Positions 25,058 through 33,400 of a stretch of DNA of 64,000 bases are shown here, in pieces. The position numbers and the translations under genes are program-made. This DNA comes from Nitrospirota bacterium. Lineage in GTDB: Bacteria; Nitrospirota; Thermodesulfovibrionia; SZUA-242. The stretch is taken from assembly GCA_016212095.1 (NCBI GenBank), contig JACRHH010000032.1, positions 24,844 through 88,843 of the forward strand, written 5' to 3'. The notes under the pieces are model-generated. The model made no database searches and had not been told where the DNA came from. It was given only the letters and a program-made list of their open reading frames with translations. Positions within the stretch are counted from its first letter, which is position 1, and each line of letters starts with the position of its first letter.

Positions 25058-26473
25058 TTGGTATTCAGTTCTGTAATATTTCTTTTTTTCTTTCTTCCCG
25101 TAGTGTTGACCGGGTATTTCCTTATGAAACAGGAGTGGAGAAATCCGTTCCTTCTTGCAGCCAGCCTGTTTTTCTACTATTGGGGTGAAGGCAAATACGC
25201 TATTGTCATGGCCGCCTACATGGTGTTTAACTATTATTTCGGCCTCCGGATCGAGAAATGCAGGGAGATGAGTTCTCCAGATGGCGACACGAGGGCAAAG
25301 TCAATATTGCTTCTATCGCTCGGCTTCAATCTGGGAATGTTCATCTTGTTCAAGTACACCGACTTCATCATCGAGAACCTGGGTTATCCATTGCGGTTTG
25401 CGGGATTTTCGATCAGCGCGCCGCAAGTCCATCTGCCTATCGGAATATCCTTTTTCACCTTTCAGGCGCTTTCGTATGTGATAGATGTTTACCGGCGCGA
25501 TGTGAAAGCGCAAAAAAGCCTGATCAACTTCTCGATGTACAAGGCGCTGTTTCCGCAGTTGATCGCGGGGCCGATTGTTCGTTACCGCGACGTTGCCGGT
25601 CAGGTCGAAAACAGAACTGTGACGGTTGGCGGCTTTTACAGCGGAGCGGAGAGGTTTATTACCGGGCTTGGCAAGAAAGTGATTATTGCCAATTCGGTGG
25701 CTTCAGTTGCGGATATGGCTTTCAATGCCGCGCCGAACGGCCTTTCAGCCGGGGCGGCGTGGCTTGGAGCCGTCTGTTATGCGATCCAGATTTATTTCGA
25801 TTTTTCGGGGTATTCCGACATGGCGATAGGGTTGGGCCGGATGTTCGGATTCGATTTTCTGGAGAACTTCAACTACCCGTATATTTCTTCATCCATAAGG
25901 GAATTTTGGCGAAGATGGCATATTTCACTGTCCACATGGTTCAGGGACTATCTTTATATCCCGCTTGGCGGCGGCAGGGCAACACCGCGGCGGGTTTACC
26001 TGAATCTCATCATTGTATTTCTTTTGTGCGGCCTGTGGCATGGCGCAAACTGGACATTCGTGATCTGGGGACTGTGGCACGGCGTCTTTCTGGTGCTGGA
26101 ACGGACGAAATTCGGCGCATTCATCGAACGGTTGCCCAAGCCCATGGCGCATATTTATGCAAGCATGGTTGTTCTGGCCGGATGGGTATTCTTCCGGGCT
26201 GAGACGCCTGCCGCCTCGGCCCATTACCTTGCGGCCATGTGCGGCTTTTCCGGTGGCGACATTACAGCCGCAGAGTTGTTGAATCCAAAGGCTGCCGCCG
26301 CCATCATGGCCGGAATTGCCGGTTGCATGCCGGTTGGCCGGGTGCTTCAAAGCATTGGCAGCCACCAGGCTTATGCGTATGCGCGAACGGCAATGCTGTT
26401 TTCGGTGTTCATGATCAGCGTTATATTGCTTTCCGGCGACACTTATAATCCGTTCATCTATTTCAGGTTCTGA
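25058..26473 (+). CDS. MBOAT-family O-acyltransferase (AlgI-like)
   Basis: A 471-residue membrane O-acyltransferase with about ten helices. It begins with the family entry sequence MVFSSVIFLFFFLPVV, has the central PQLIAGPIVRYRDV block, the motif FNYPYISSSIREFWRRWHISLS and the catalytic histidine in CGLWHGANWTFVIWG. AlgI-type proteins carry acetyl groups across the membrane for polysaccharide modification. The TTG at 25058 is the only start that gives the conserved N-terminus. The downstream SGNH-like partner, 10 bases away, would place the acetyl group on the sugar. The polysaccharide is unknown. Confidence 0.92.
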   Translation: MVFSSVIFLFFFLPVVLTGYFLMKQEWRNPFLLAASLFFYYWGEGKYAIVMAAYMVFNYYFGLRIEKCREMSSPDGDTRAKSILLLSLGFNLGMFILFKYTDFIIENLGYPLRFAGFSISAPQVHLPIGISFFTFQALSYVIDVYRRDVKAQKSLINFSMYKALFPQLIAGPIVRYRDVAGQVENRTVTVGGFYSGAERFITGLGKKVIIANSVASVADMAFNAAPNGLSAGAAWLGAVCYAIQIYFDFSGYSDMAIGLGRMFGFDFLENFNYPYISSSIREFWRRWHISLSTWFRDYLYIPLGGGRATPRRVYLNLIIVFLLCGLWHGANWTFVIWGLWHGVFLVLERTKFGAFIERLPKPMAHIYASMVVLAGWVFFRAETPAASAHYLAAMCGFSGGDITAAELLNPKAAAAIMAGIAGCMPVGRVLQSIGSHQAYAYARTAMLFSVFMISVILLSGDTYNPFIYFRF

Positions 26474-26483
26474 AACGCAGACA

Positions 26484-27614
26484 ATGAAAATGCTGTTCAA
26501 TTCGCGTGAAGCCTTGGCCGTGGCTCTGTTCATGGCCCTTCTCTGGTTGCCAATGATACGAATGGCTGTTTCCAGTCAGCCCGCAACCGCCGGAGCTGAA
26601 AACAGAACCCTTGCCGACAAGCCTGAACTTTTGAGACGTCCGGGCATTGGCGCTGTTCTCAAGTTTCGCAGGGAGTTTGAGAAGTATTTCAACGACAACT
26701 TCGGATTCCGGAATGAGCTTGTTCGGCTTAACGGAGCGGCGCATATACGTCTGGCCGGTATCTCGCCAACACAGAGAGTGATTGTTGGTAAAGACGACTG
26801 GCTGTTCTACGATGACCCAAACGATGGGGTCAGCCTGAAGGATTTCCGGGGGGAGGCGAGCTTCACAAAAGAGGAACTGCGCCGGATCGGTGACAAATTC
26901 GCGGCCATCAATGACAGGCTTAACGCAGGAAACATCAGCTTCATGGTGGTTATCGCGCCGAACAAGCATACTGTTTATCCTGAAAAACTGCCGTCGTCGT
27001 CTTTAACCCGCAGGGGCAGGATTACGCGGGCCGATCAGGTGCGTGAAGCGCTCATCGCAGCCGGAATCGATGTCGTTGACCTTCGGGATAAACTATTATC
27101 CGGTAAGGGCCGTTATCCGTTCCCTCTATACCTGCTTACAGACACGCACTGGAACAGCCTTGGCGCATTTCTTGGCTATGAGGAGATAATGACGCGCATC
27201 GGGAACCGACACCCGGTTGTTGCTCCAATGCAACTGGACGATTTTGCCATGAACTCTCATGCCAACGGCGGGACGGGAGACTTGGCCGGTTTCATTAACG
27301 TTAAAGGGCTGATGCGTGATACAGTGATGAGTCTTAAGCCGCAAACGGCTTTGCGGGCCAAATCCGTGAAAGTTGATTACGAATCAATGACTGGGCGCAA
27401 GTCCGTTGCCTCGGAGGTTGACGATCCGCGCTTGCCCAGGCTGATTATGTTCAGGGATTCATTTGCCGACGCACTTATCCCATATCTTTCCGAGAACTTT
27501 TCACGGAGCGTATATATCTGGAAGCCGGTAATCGATTTCAGCGTTATCGGGCGCGAACAGCCGGACATAGTTATTTATGAGGTCGTCGAGCGCTACCTTG
27601 GGTCGCTCCTGTAA
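26484..27614 (+). CDS. AlgJ/AlgX-like periplasmic O-acetyltransferase
   Basis: A 376-residue protein with one N-terminal membrane segment (residues 10-30) and a periplasmic SGNH-hydrolase-like domain. It shows the NRTLADKPEL entry, the WLFYDDPNDGVSL block, the catalytic Asp-His pair in LLTDTHWNSLGAF (near residue 217) and the serine in IMFRDSFADAL (near 318). This is the catalytic triad of alginate acetyltransferases AlgJ and AlgX. It follows the MBOAT gene by ten bases as a functional pair for exopolysaccharide acetylation. No polysaccharide synthase is in the window. Confidence 0.85.
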   Translation: MKMLFNSREALAVALFMALLWLPMIRMAVSSQPATAGAENRTLADKPELLRRPGIGAVLKFRREFEKYFNDNFGFRNELVRLNGAAHIRLAGISPTQRVIVGKDDWLFYDDPNDGVSLKDFRGEASFTKEELRRIGDKFAAINDRLNAGNISFMVVIAPNKHTVYPEKLPSSSLTRRGRITRADQVREALIAAGIDVVDLRDKLLSGKGRYPFPLYLLTDTHWNSLGAFLGYEEIMTRIGNRHPVVAPMQLDDFAMNSHANGGTGDLAGFINVKGLMRDTVMSLKPQTALRAKSVKVDYESMTGRKSVASEVDDPRLPRLIMFRDSFADALIPYLSENFSRSVYIWKPVIDFSVIGREQPDIVIYEVVERYLGSLL

Positions 27615-27628
27615 ACATTAGGGATGCC

Positions 27629-29353
27629 ATGAACCACCATTTCGACACCGTAATCATCGGCTCCGGCTTGGCCGGTCTTCGCGCCGCGATTGAGGCCGTG
27701 CGCCATGGCCCGGTTGCCGTGCTCACCAAGCTTTATCCCACCCGTTCGCACTCAACGGCGGCGCAAGGCGGAATCGGCGCGGCGCTCGGCAACGAGGAGC
27801 CGGATTCGCCTGACTGGCATTTCTACGATACGGTAAAGGGCAGCGACTACCTCGGCGACCAGGACGCCATCGAGATTATGTGCAACGACGCCATCCGGAC
27901 GGTTATCGAGCTGGAGCACATGGGCGTGCCGTTTTCGCGCACGCCCGACGGACGAATCGCACAGCGCCGCTTCGGAGGCCACACGCGCGATTTCGGCAAG
28001 GCCCCGGTTCGTCGGGCATGTTACAGCGCCGACCGCACCGGCCACGCCATACTTTTCGCGCTCTTCGAGCAGGCCAGGCATCTGGGCGTGAAATTCTTCG
28101 CCGAATTCCATGTGCTGGATATTCCGGTTGCGGACGGCGCTTGCCGTGGCGTTGTTGCCGTTGAGATGCGATCCGGCGTTGTTCATGCCTTTTCGGCAAA
28201 GGCTGTGCTTGTGGCTTCCGGCGGATATGGCCGCGTGTTCAAAACCACGTCAAACGCGGCGGCAAGCACCGGAGACTGTCTCGGCATTCTTTTCCGCGCC
28301 AGAATTCCCTTGCAGGACATGGAGTTTTTCCAGTTCCATCCGACCGGGCTTCACGGCCTCGGCATATTGCTTACCGAGGGCGCGCGCGGCGAAGGGGGCA
28401 TCCTTGTTAACGGCGAAGACGAGCGGTTCATGGAGCGATACGCGCCAACGATCAAGGATCTGGCTCCACGCGACATGGTTGCCCGCAGCATCCTTACCGA
28501 GATCATGCAGGGCAGGGGAATAGGCGGCGGCGACTACGTGCATCTGGATATGCGGTCAATCGGGCGTGACGTGATCGAGAAACGCCTGCCCGACATTGCG
28601 TCATTCTGCCGAGTGTACATGGGTGTTGATCCGTCGGATGCGCCGGTTCCGGTCTGCCCGACCGCGCACTATGCCATGGGCGGCGTGCCTACCGACATCG
28701 ACGGACGCGTGCTTGCCGATGAAACCGGGCGCGTGATTCACGGCCTTTACGCCGCCGGGGAATGCGCGTGCGTTTCGGTGCATGGGGCAAACCGGCTGGG
28801 GTGCAATTCCCTGCTGGATACGGTTGTTTTCGGGCGGCGGGCCGGAATCGCCATAGGCGAGTTCATCGGGAATATCGATCTTCACGATCTGCCTGCCGAC
28901 GCGATTCAAGCGGCTGAAGCGGATATCGAAACCATTCTTGCATCAAGAGGCGATGAATCGTCCGAAACGGTTCGGCTGGATCTTGCCCGCCTTATGATGG
29001 AGCACTGTTCGGTATTCCGGACTGATGCCGGTTTGCGCTGTCTCATCGCCAAACTTCCCGAAATCCGTGAGCGCGCGGGAAACCTGGCTGTCGTAAACAG
29101 CGGGCGGCGGTTCAACACGGAACTTTACGACGCCGTCGAACTTCGGCATCTTGTCGATCTGGCGGAGGTTATTGCGGCTTCAGCGCTCCAGCGCGCCGAG
29201 AGCCGTGGCGCGCATTACCGCGAGGATTTTTCACATCGGGATGACGCCAACTGGCTGAAACATACATTGGCGTTCAGAAGCGGCGACGGACTGGAATTCC
29301 GGCACAAGCCGGTTGTTGTCACGAGGTTCGAGCCGAAGGAAAGGACTTATTAG
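27629..29353 (+). CDS. sdhA: Succinate dehydrogenase/fumarate reductase flavoprotein subunit
   Basis: A 574-residue flavoprotein with the dinucleotide motif GSGLAGLRAAIE, the FAD-linking histidine in TRSHSTAAQGGIGAAL, the substrate-binding block FQFHPTGLHG and the LLTEGARGEGGILVN and AHYAMGGVPTDIDGRV signatures. Length and the C-terminal helical region match SdhA/FrdA; L-aspartate oxidase is less likely because of the GDQDAI block and C-terminus. It oxidises succinate or reduces fumarate. The iron-sulfur (SdhB) and membrane subunits are not next to it, which is unusual. The gene begins 15 bases after the acetyltransferase gene. Confidence 0.9.
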   Translation: MNHHFDTVIIGSGLAGLRAAIEAVRHGPVAVLTKLYPTRSHSTAAQGGIGAALGNEEPDSPDWHFYDTVKGSDYLGDQDAIEIMCNDAIRTVIELEHMGVPFSRTPDGRIAQRRFGGHTRDFGKAPVRRACYSADRTGHAILFALFEQARHLGVKFFAEFHVLDIPVADGACRGVVAVEMRSGVVHAFSAKAVLVASGGYGRVFKTTSNAAASTGDCLGILFRARIPLQDMEFFQFHPTGLHGLGILLTEGARGEGGILVNGEDERFMERYAPTIKDLAPRDMVARSILTEIMQGRGIGGGDYVHLDMRSIGRDVIEKRLPDIASFCRVYMGVDPSDAPVPVCPTAHYAMGGVPTDIDGRVLADETGRVIHGLYAAGECACVSVHGANRLGCNSLLDTVVFGRRAGIAIGEFIGNIDLHDLPADAIQAAEADIETILASRGDESSETVRLDLARLMMEHCSVFRTDAGLRCLIAKLPEIRERAGNLAVVNSGRRFNTELYDAVELRHLVDLAEVIAASALQRAESRGAHYREDFSHRDDANWLKHTLAFRSGDGLEFRHKPVVVTRFEPKERTY

Positions 29354-29413
29354 CAGTTTGCCGCAAACGTGATATTCTTTCTCAAAGCCATTAATAAATC
29401 GTTGGAGGAGAAT

Positions 29414-30454
29414 ATGATAATCAAACGTTCCTTGCACCATGCCGCTTTCCTGATAGCCATATTCGTGGCGCTGTACGGCTGTTCCACAACAACAAGCAGT
29501 CTGATGGATATTCCGTTTCTTACCGTAACCGTGAAGGTTGTTGACGAAAAAGACCAGCCGATAAGCGGAGCAATGGTTGAGGTGTCAAACGGGCAGAAAG
29601 CGGTCACCGACTTTAACGGCATTGCCGAGGTAAAGTTCGGCGGCCTTGGCGCTCATAATGTCACCGTGCTTGCCCAGAACCGGGTTCCGTCCACATTCAG
29701 CGTGACGATGCCGCTGGATCGCGGAAAGACGATGACCGCGAGGTTGGCGCAACCGATTGAAATGTCGGCGAATATCAATATTTCGGCAAATGTTGGAGGC
29801 GGCGGCAGGGGAATTGGCGGCGGTTTGGGCGGCAATTTCCTTGGCGGCATGATCATGGCCCAGCTCTATCCTATGATGTTTCAGTCGATGTTCGTATCTT
29901 ACGGATACAACATGGAACTGCTTCAGTACAAGCCGGGCGAGTGGACGGAGTGGAACTTGCGAAACGAGGGCGACGAGAATGCGATGGTGCTGAAGAAGGC
30001 GTTCCTCGCCGGCCTCGACAACGGACAGGAATGGTGGCAGATCGTTCTTCCGGGTGAGAAGAAGGACGAGGGCATGGTGATGGAGGTGCTGTTTGCCAAA
30101 AAGATGGAGTCGATCCGCAGGATGCGGCAGAGGACCGGCAAGGCCGAGCCGCAGGAAGTGCCGGTGACCGAGGGCTGGTATTCGGCGCCCATGAGCCTCA
30201 CGCCGGAATCGCTCGAAGGATCGGTGAAGAAGCGCGGCGTCAAGGTGGATGTTCCGGCTGGTTCGTTCACAGCCGATCTTCTTGAGTTCGGCGTGACGGC
30301 GATGGGACAGGGAACGCTTCGCTTCTGGAGAAGCAAGGCCGTGCCGGGCGGACTTGTGAAGGCTGAAGTTGTGGATGATGACGGCAAGATATTGTGGACG
30401 AGCAGCTTGAGCGGACATGGTTCCAACGCCAAAACGCTTATCGGCTCCTATTAA
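29414..30454 (+). CDS. Lipoprotein with N-terminal Ig-like/carboxypeptidase-regulatory-like domain
   Basis: A 346-residue exported lipoprotein. ATG 29414 is chosen over 29369 because a GGAGGAG ribosome site lies just before it and the signal peptide then starts MIIKRSL; the lipobox is ALYGC. Residues 40-110 look like a carboxypeptidase-regulatory or Ig-like fold (VKVVDEKDQPISGAMVEVS). A glycine-rich stretch (VGGGGRGIGGGLGG) follows, then a 190-residue domain that I do not recognise, with paired Trp residues (GQEWWQIVLPGEKKDEG). It is flanked downstream by a strong inverted repeat. Function unknown; an envelope location is the only firm inference. Confidence 0.75.
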   Translation: MIIKRSLHHAAFLIAIFVALYGCSTTTSSLMDIPFLTVTVKVVDEKDQPISGAMVEVSNGQKAVTDFNGIAEVKFGGLGAHNVTVLAQNRVPSTFSVTMPLDRGKTMTARLAQPIEMSANINISANVGGGGRGIGGGLGGNFLGGMIMAQLYPMMFQSMFVSYGYNMELLQYKPGEWTEWNLRNEGDENAMVLKKAFLAGLDNGQEWWQIVLPGEKKDEGMVMEVLFAKKMESIRRMRQRTGKAEPQEVPVTEGWYSAPMSLTPESLEGSVKKRGVKVDVPAGSFTADLLEFGVTAMGQGTLRFWRSKAVPGGLVKAEVVDDDGKILWTSSLSGHGSNAKTLIGSY

Positions 30455-30476
30455 TTTGGTTGAAAACCGCCGCACC

Positions 30477-30504
30477 GGCCCGCCTGTTTATACGCAGGCG
30501 GGCC
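30477..30504. terminator. Inverted repeat after the lipoprotein gene
   Basis: A perfect 10-bp stem, GGCCCGCCTG / CAGGCGGGCC, with an eight-base loop, 22 bases after the stop codon. No strong T run follows, so termination may be imperfect, but position fits a terminator of the gene to its left. Confidence 0.6.
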
Positions 30505-30621
30505 GTTGTGCTATAGTACTGCCGGCATTTTGAGGGAACTGCCGATTAAAATGCGCATTTTTCAAGTTTTAGGACGGTTTGGCCGATTAGTCAGGCATAA
30601 ACCTCCTTGTCCTGTGGGGGT

Positions 30622-30678
30622 GTGGTTCGGTTACATGAACCACTTCAATAGACTCGGTCGGAGAAAATCACCGACCGA
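30622..30678 (+). other. Two-hairpin leader before the ExeA-type ATPase gene
   Basis: Two perfect inverted repeats lie in the 60 bases before the start codon: GTGGTTC / GAACCAC (30622-30643) and TCGGTCGG / CCGACCGA (30654-30678). The second ends 11 bases before the ATG at 30690 and would partly cover the GAAGGGG ribosome site. It suggests a structured 5' leader, possibly regulatory. I compared it with the GEMM c-di-GMP riboswitch and did not find its conserved core. Confidence 0.5.
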
Positions 30679-30689
30679 AGGGGATATGC

Positions 30690-31895
30690 ATGTACACCGA
30701 TTTTTTCGGACTTGAGACGAAGCCGTTTGAGCTGGTGCCGAATCCGGATTTCCTGTTTCAAAGCAGAACGCATCGAAGGGCGCTCCTGTATCTTGATTAC
30801 GGAATCAGGGAAAAAAGCGGATTTATCCTGCTCACCGGCGAAATAGGGACAGGAAAAACCACACTTGTCAGAAACCTGATAAGAAATGTCGGCAGAAATA
30901 TTACGCTCGCCAAGGTGTTCAATACACGAGTCACGTCAGACCAGCTCATTGCAATGATAAACGATGACTACGGGCTGGATATTTCAGGCCGCGACAAAAC
31001 CGCCATGCTGCGCGATCTGTACAATTTCCTCATCGCGCAGTACGCCGCCGGATACCAGACTGCATTGATAATCGACGAGGCGCAGAATCTTGACGGAAAC
31101 CTGCTTGAGGAGATCAGGCTTCTGTCTAACCTCGAAACCGACAACGCCAAGCTGATCCAGATCATTTTGGTCGGGCAGCCTGAACTGCGCAGAACCCTGG
31201 CGCATCCCAGACTTCGACAACTAAGGCAACGCATAAGCATAAGCGCCAATATCATGCCGCTTTCCCGGCAGGAAGAGGAGAAGTACATTTTTCACAGGCT
31301 GGAGATTGCCGGAAACCGGAACGCCGTCACATTCGCTCCGGGCGTGCTCGATTACATCCACAGAAGTTCACGTGGAACCCCGCGCATAACCAACAGAATA
31401 TGCGATTTTCTCCTGCTGACAGCCTTCACGGAAAGAACGAAGGACATTACCATCGACATTGCCGAGGAGGTTATCGGAGAACTCGACATCGAAACCGTCT
31501 GCTGGAGGGACGAAACCCCGTGGCAGACATCATCGGAATCGACGGTTGACAAGGATTTCCTTATCAAGCAGCTTTACGACCGCACGTCGAAGCTGGAGGA
31601 CGAAATAGGCGCGATAAACAGGGGCCGTGGCGCAAGCCGGGGAAACGCATCCGATGTTTCAAGAATACCGGAGGAAACGAGAAACGATAATCACAGCGTC
31701 GTGGATTCGGATCGTGACGTTTCCAGCAGATATTCGGAGCCCGTTACCGCCGGAAAGTCGCCTGTCGAAGATAAAATGCGCAGGTTCGAAGAGGAAATGG
31801 CCGAACTGCGCTCAACCACTGCAACCATTGCCGAAAACGTCGGAGGAATCAAATCCTCAAGCAAGGGCATTCTGAAGCGTCTCTTCCAGCGCTGA
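30690..31895 (+). CDS. ExeA/GspA-type AAA ATPase (exosortase-locus type)
   Basis: A 401-residue ATPase of the kind found in type II secretion (ExeA) and in exosortase/PEP-CTERM polysaccharide loci. N-terminal MYTDFFGLETKPFELVPNPDF is the family hallmark; Walker A GEIGTGKTT is at residues 52-60 and Walker B ALIIDEAQNL near 128. The sensor region VGQPELRRTL follows, then HRSSRGTPRITNRICD. The last 130 residues are an acidic, low-complexity coiled-coil tail with no peptidoglycan-binding domain. The window also encodes a PEP-CTERM protein (61746-62546), which supports the exosortase connection, although no exosortase is present here. Apparently a single-gene unit. Confidence 0.85.
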   Translation: MYTDFFGLETKPFELVPNPDFLFQSRTHRRALLYLDYGIREKSGFILLTGEIGTGKTTLVRNLIRNVGRNITLAKVFNTRVTSDQLIAMINDDYGLDISGRDKTAMLRDLYNFLIAQYAAGYQTALIIDEAQNLDGNLLEEIRLLSNLETDNAKLIQIILVGQPELRRTLAHPRLRQLRQRISISANIMPLSRQEEEKYIFHRLEIAGNRNAVTFAPGVLDYIHRSSRGTPRITNRICDFLLLTAFTERTKDITIDIAEEVIGELDIETVCWRDETPWQTSSESTVDKDFLIKQLYDRTSKLEDEIGAINRGRGASRGNASDVSRIPEETRNDNHSVVDSDRDVSSRYSEPVTAGKSPVEDKMRRFEEEMAELRSTTATIAENVGGIKSSSKGILKRLFQR

Positions 31896-32124
31896 ATTTG
31901 GCGTTATCTTTCCTGTAACCGCGCAGCCGGAGCATTACGATTGTTTGAATAACCCGCCAAACCGGTTACAGGCCGTGTCCTTCGCTTAATCCGCGGTCTA
32001 CCCCTTACAATTTGTTACAATAAATTACGTTTCCGAAAAGCATTCCTCCCCTGTCGGGCGGTACTCTGATTGCATGAAGGCCGGTCTGAGCCGGTTGAAT
32101 CACCGCCCAAATGGAGGTTTTATC

Positions 32125-32619
32125 ATGATTGGAAGATGGACATTCGCGGTAACAGCGGTCGTTATGGCCGCCGGATTGCTTCTTGCCGGAGGATGCCGCA
32201 AACCCGATCCGGAGAAGCGCGTTCAATGGATGCTGGATCAGGCGCAGGAGGAACTCAACCTGAGCGCGGCGCAGCGTTCAAATCTCGACGGAATTGCCAA
32301 GGAGATCATGGGGCAGGTACGCGACATGCATGAAGACCGCGCCGCAATTCATGACGAGGTGAAGGCGCAACTCAAGTCCAACGCTGTCGATGCGGCACGA
32401 ATCAAGGAGGTTGTATCCCGGCATCGCGGCAAGATGGATGAGGTCATCGACCTCGGCATCACGCGACTTGTTGAGTTTCAGGCAACGCTGACCCCGCAAC
32501 AGAGGGAGCGGCTGTCGGCAATGATCGATGAGTTCGACAACGATCACTGTTTCATGGGCGGCGGCCCGCATGGCAGATGCGACGGGAAATACGGCAAAAA
32601 GTGCCGTAGCGAAAACTGA
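32125..32619 (+). CDS. Spy/CpxP-like periplasmic lipoprotein
   Basis: A 164-residue exported protein starting at ATG 32125 with a GGAGG site. A signal peptide ends in the lipobox LLAGGC. The mature part is all helical with two LTxxQ-type motifs (LNLSAAQRSNLDGI near residue 45 and LTPQQRERLSAMID near 125). The C-terminus is His/Cys-containing (DNDHCFMGGGPHGRC, KCRSEN), which could bind metal. Spy/CpxP proteins guard the periplasm against misfolding and metal stress, and are usually controlled by the adjacent two-component system, here 32677-34720. An inverted repeat separates it from the regulator gene. Confidence 0.82.
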   Translation: MIGRWTFAVTAVVMAAGLLLAGGCRKPDPEKRVQWMLDQAQEELNLSAAQRSNLDGIAKEIMGQVRDMHEDRAAIHDEVKAQLKSNAVDAARIKEVVSRHRGKMDEVIDLGITRLVEFQATLTPQQRERLSAMIDEFDNDHCFMGGGPHGRCDGKYGKKCRSEN

Positions 32620-32628
32620 CAACAATGA

Positions 32629-32665
32629 CGGGCCTCGGCAAATGGTTCAATCTGGCCGAGGCCCG
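32629..32665 (+). other. Hairpin between the Spy-like gene and the regulator gene
   Basis: An 11-bp perfect stem (CGGGCCTCGGC / GCCGAGGCCCG) with a 15-base loop and only a short CTTTT behind it. It may reduce read-through from the lipoprotein gene into the regulator genes or mark an mRNA processing point. Confidence 0.6.
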
Positions 32666-32676
32666 CAATCCTTTTG

Positions 32677-33396
32677 ATGGAAGACACTGTTCTGATCATC
32701 GATGACGACGCGAGGCTGAACGAGCTTCTCACACGGTATCTGGCCGACTTCGGCTTCCGTGTGCTTTCGGCCACGCATCCGGAGCGCGGGCTTGAGATTT
32801 TCCACGAAGCCGCGCCGAAGCTTGTCATCCTCGACATCATGCTTCCCGGTATGGACGGCTTCGAGGTCTGCAAGACCATTCGGCGCGGCTCCAGAACTCC
32901 TGTCATCATGCTTACGGCGCGTGGCGAGCTGACAGACCGCGTGGTCGGCCTCGAACTTGGCGCGGACGATTACATGCCGAAGCCGTTTGAGCCGCGAGAG
33001 CTTGCGGCGAGGATGCAGTCCGTGCTCCGTCGAACCCGCGCCGCCCAGCCAGAGGCCGATCCGAAACAGGAAAAAGTTCGCCGTTTCGGACGGCTTGTAA
33101 TAGACGTGCCGCGCATGAAGGCCACGGTTGACGGCAAACCCGTAGAGCTTACAGCAAACGAATTTGCAGCGCTTGCGCTTCTTGCGTCGCATCCTGGCGA
33201 GCCGCTTCACCGCGACCGGCTGCTTGAGGAGCTTCGCGGCATGGAATCCGACGCCTACAACCGGGCGGTTGACATCACGATGAGCCGCCTCAGGCAGAAG
33301 CTGGGCGACAACCCGAAATCACCTGAGTTCATAAAAACAGTATGGGGAACCGGCTATGTTTTCATCGGCTCGCAATACGCCGATGCCGCCGACTGA
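32677..33396 (+). CDS. OmpR/CpxR-type response regulator
   Basis: A 239-residue two-component regulator. The receiver domain has the acidic pair IIDDDARL, the phospho-acceptor Asp in VILDIMLPGMDGFE (residue 53) and the lysine in MPKPFEPREL. The C-terminal winged helix shows LTANEFAALALLASHPGEPLHR and the recognition segment RAVDITMSRLRQKLGD. Strong similarity in layout to CpxR: it lies after a Spy/CpxP-like lipoprotein and before the sensor kinase, which begins four bases after its stop. Start set at ATG 32677; a TTG precedes it by one codon. Confidence 0.93.
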   Translation: MEDTVLIIDDDARLNELLTRYLADFGFRVLSATHPERGLEIFHEAAPKLVILDIMLPGMDGFEVCKTIRRGSRTPVIMLTARGELTDRVVGLELGADDYMPKPFEPRELAARMQSVLRRTRAAQPEADPKQEKVRRFGRLVIDVPRMKATVDGKPVELTANEFAALALLASHPGEPLHRDRLLEELRGMESDAYNRAVDITMSRLRQKLGDNPKSPEFIKTVWGTGYVFIGSQYADAAD

Positions 33397-33400
33397 CTCC

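Noticed and set aside
30530..30690. GEMM-type c-di-GMP riboswitch before the ExeA-type ATPase gene
   Set aside because: Hairpins exist but the conserved GEMM core and tetraloop-receptor segments are not found.
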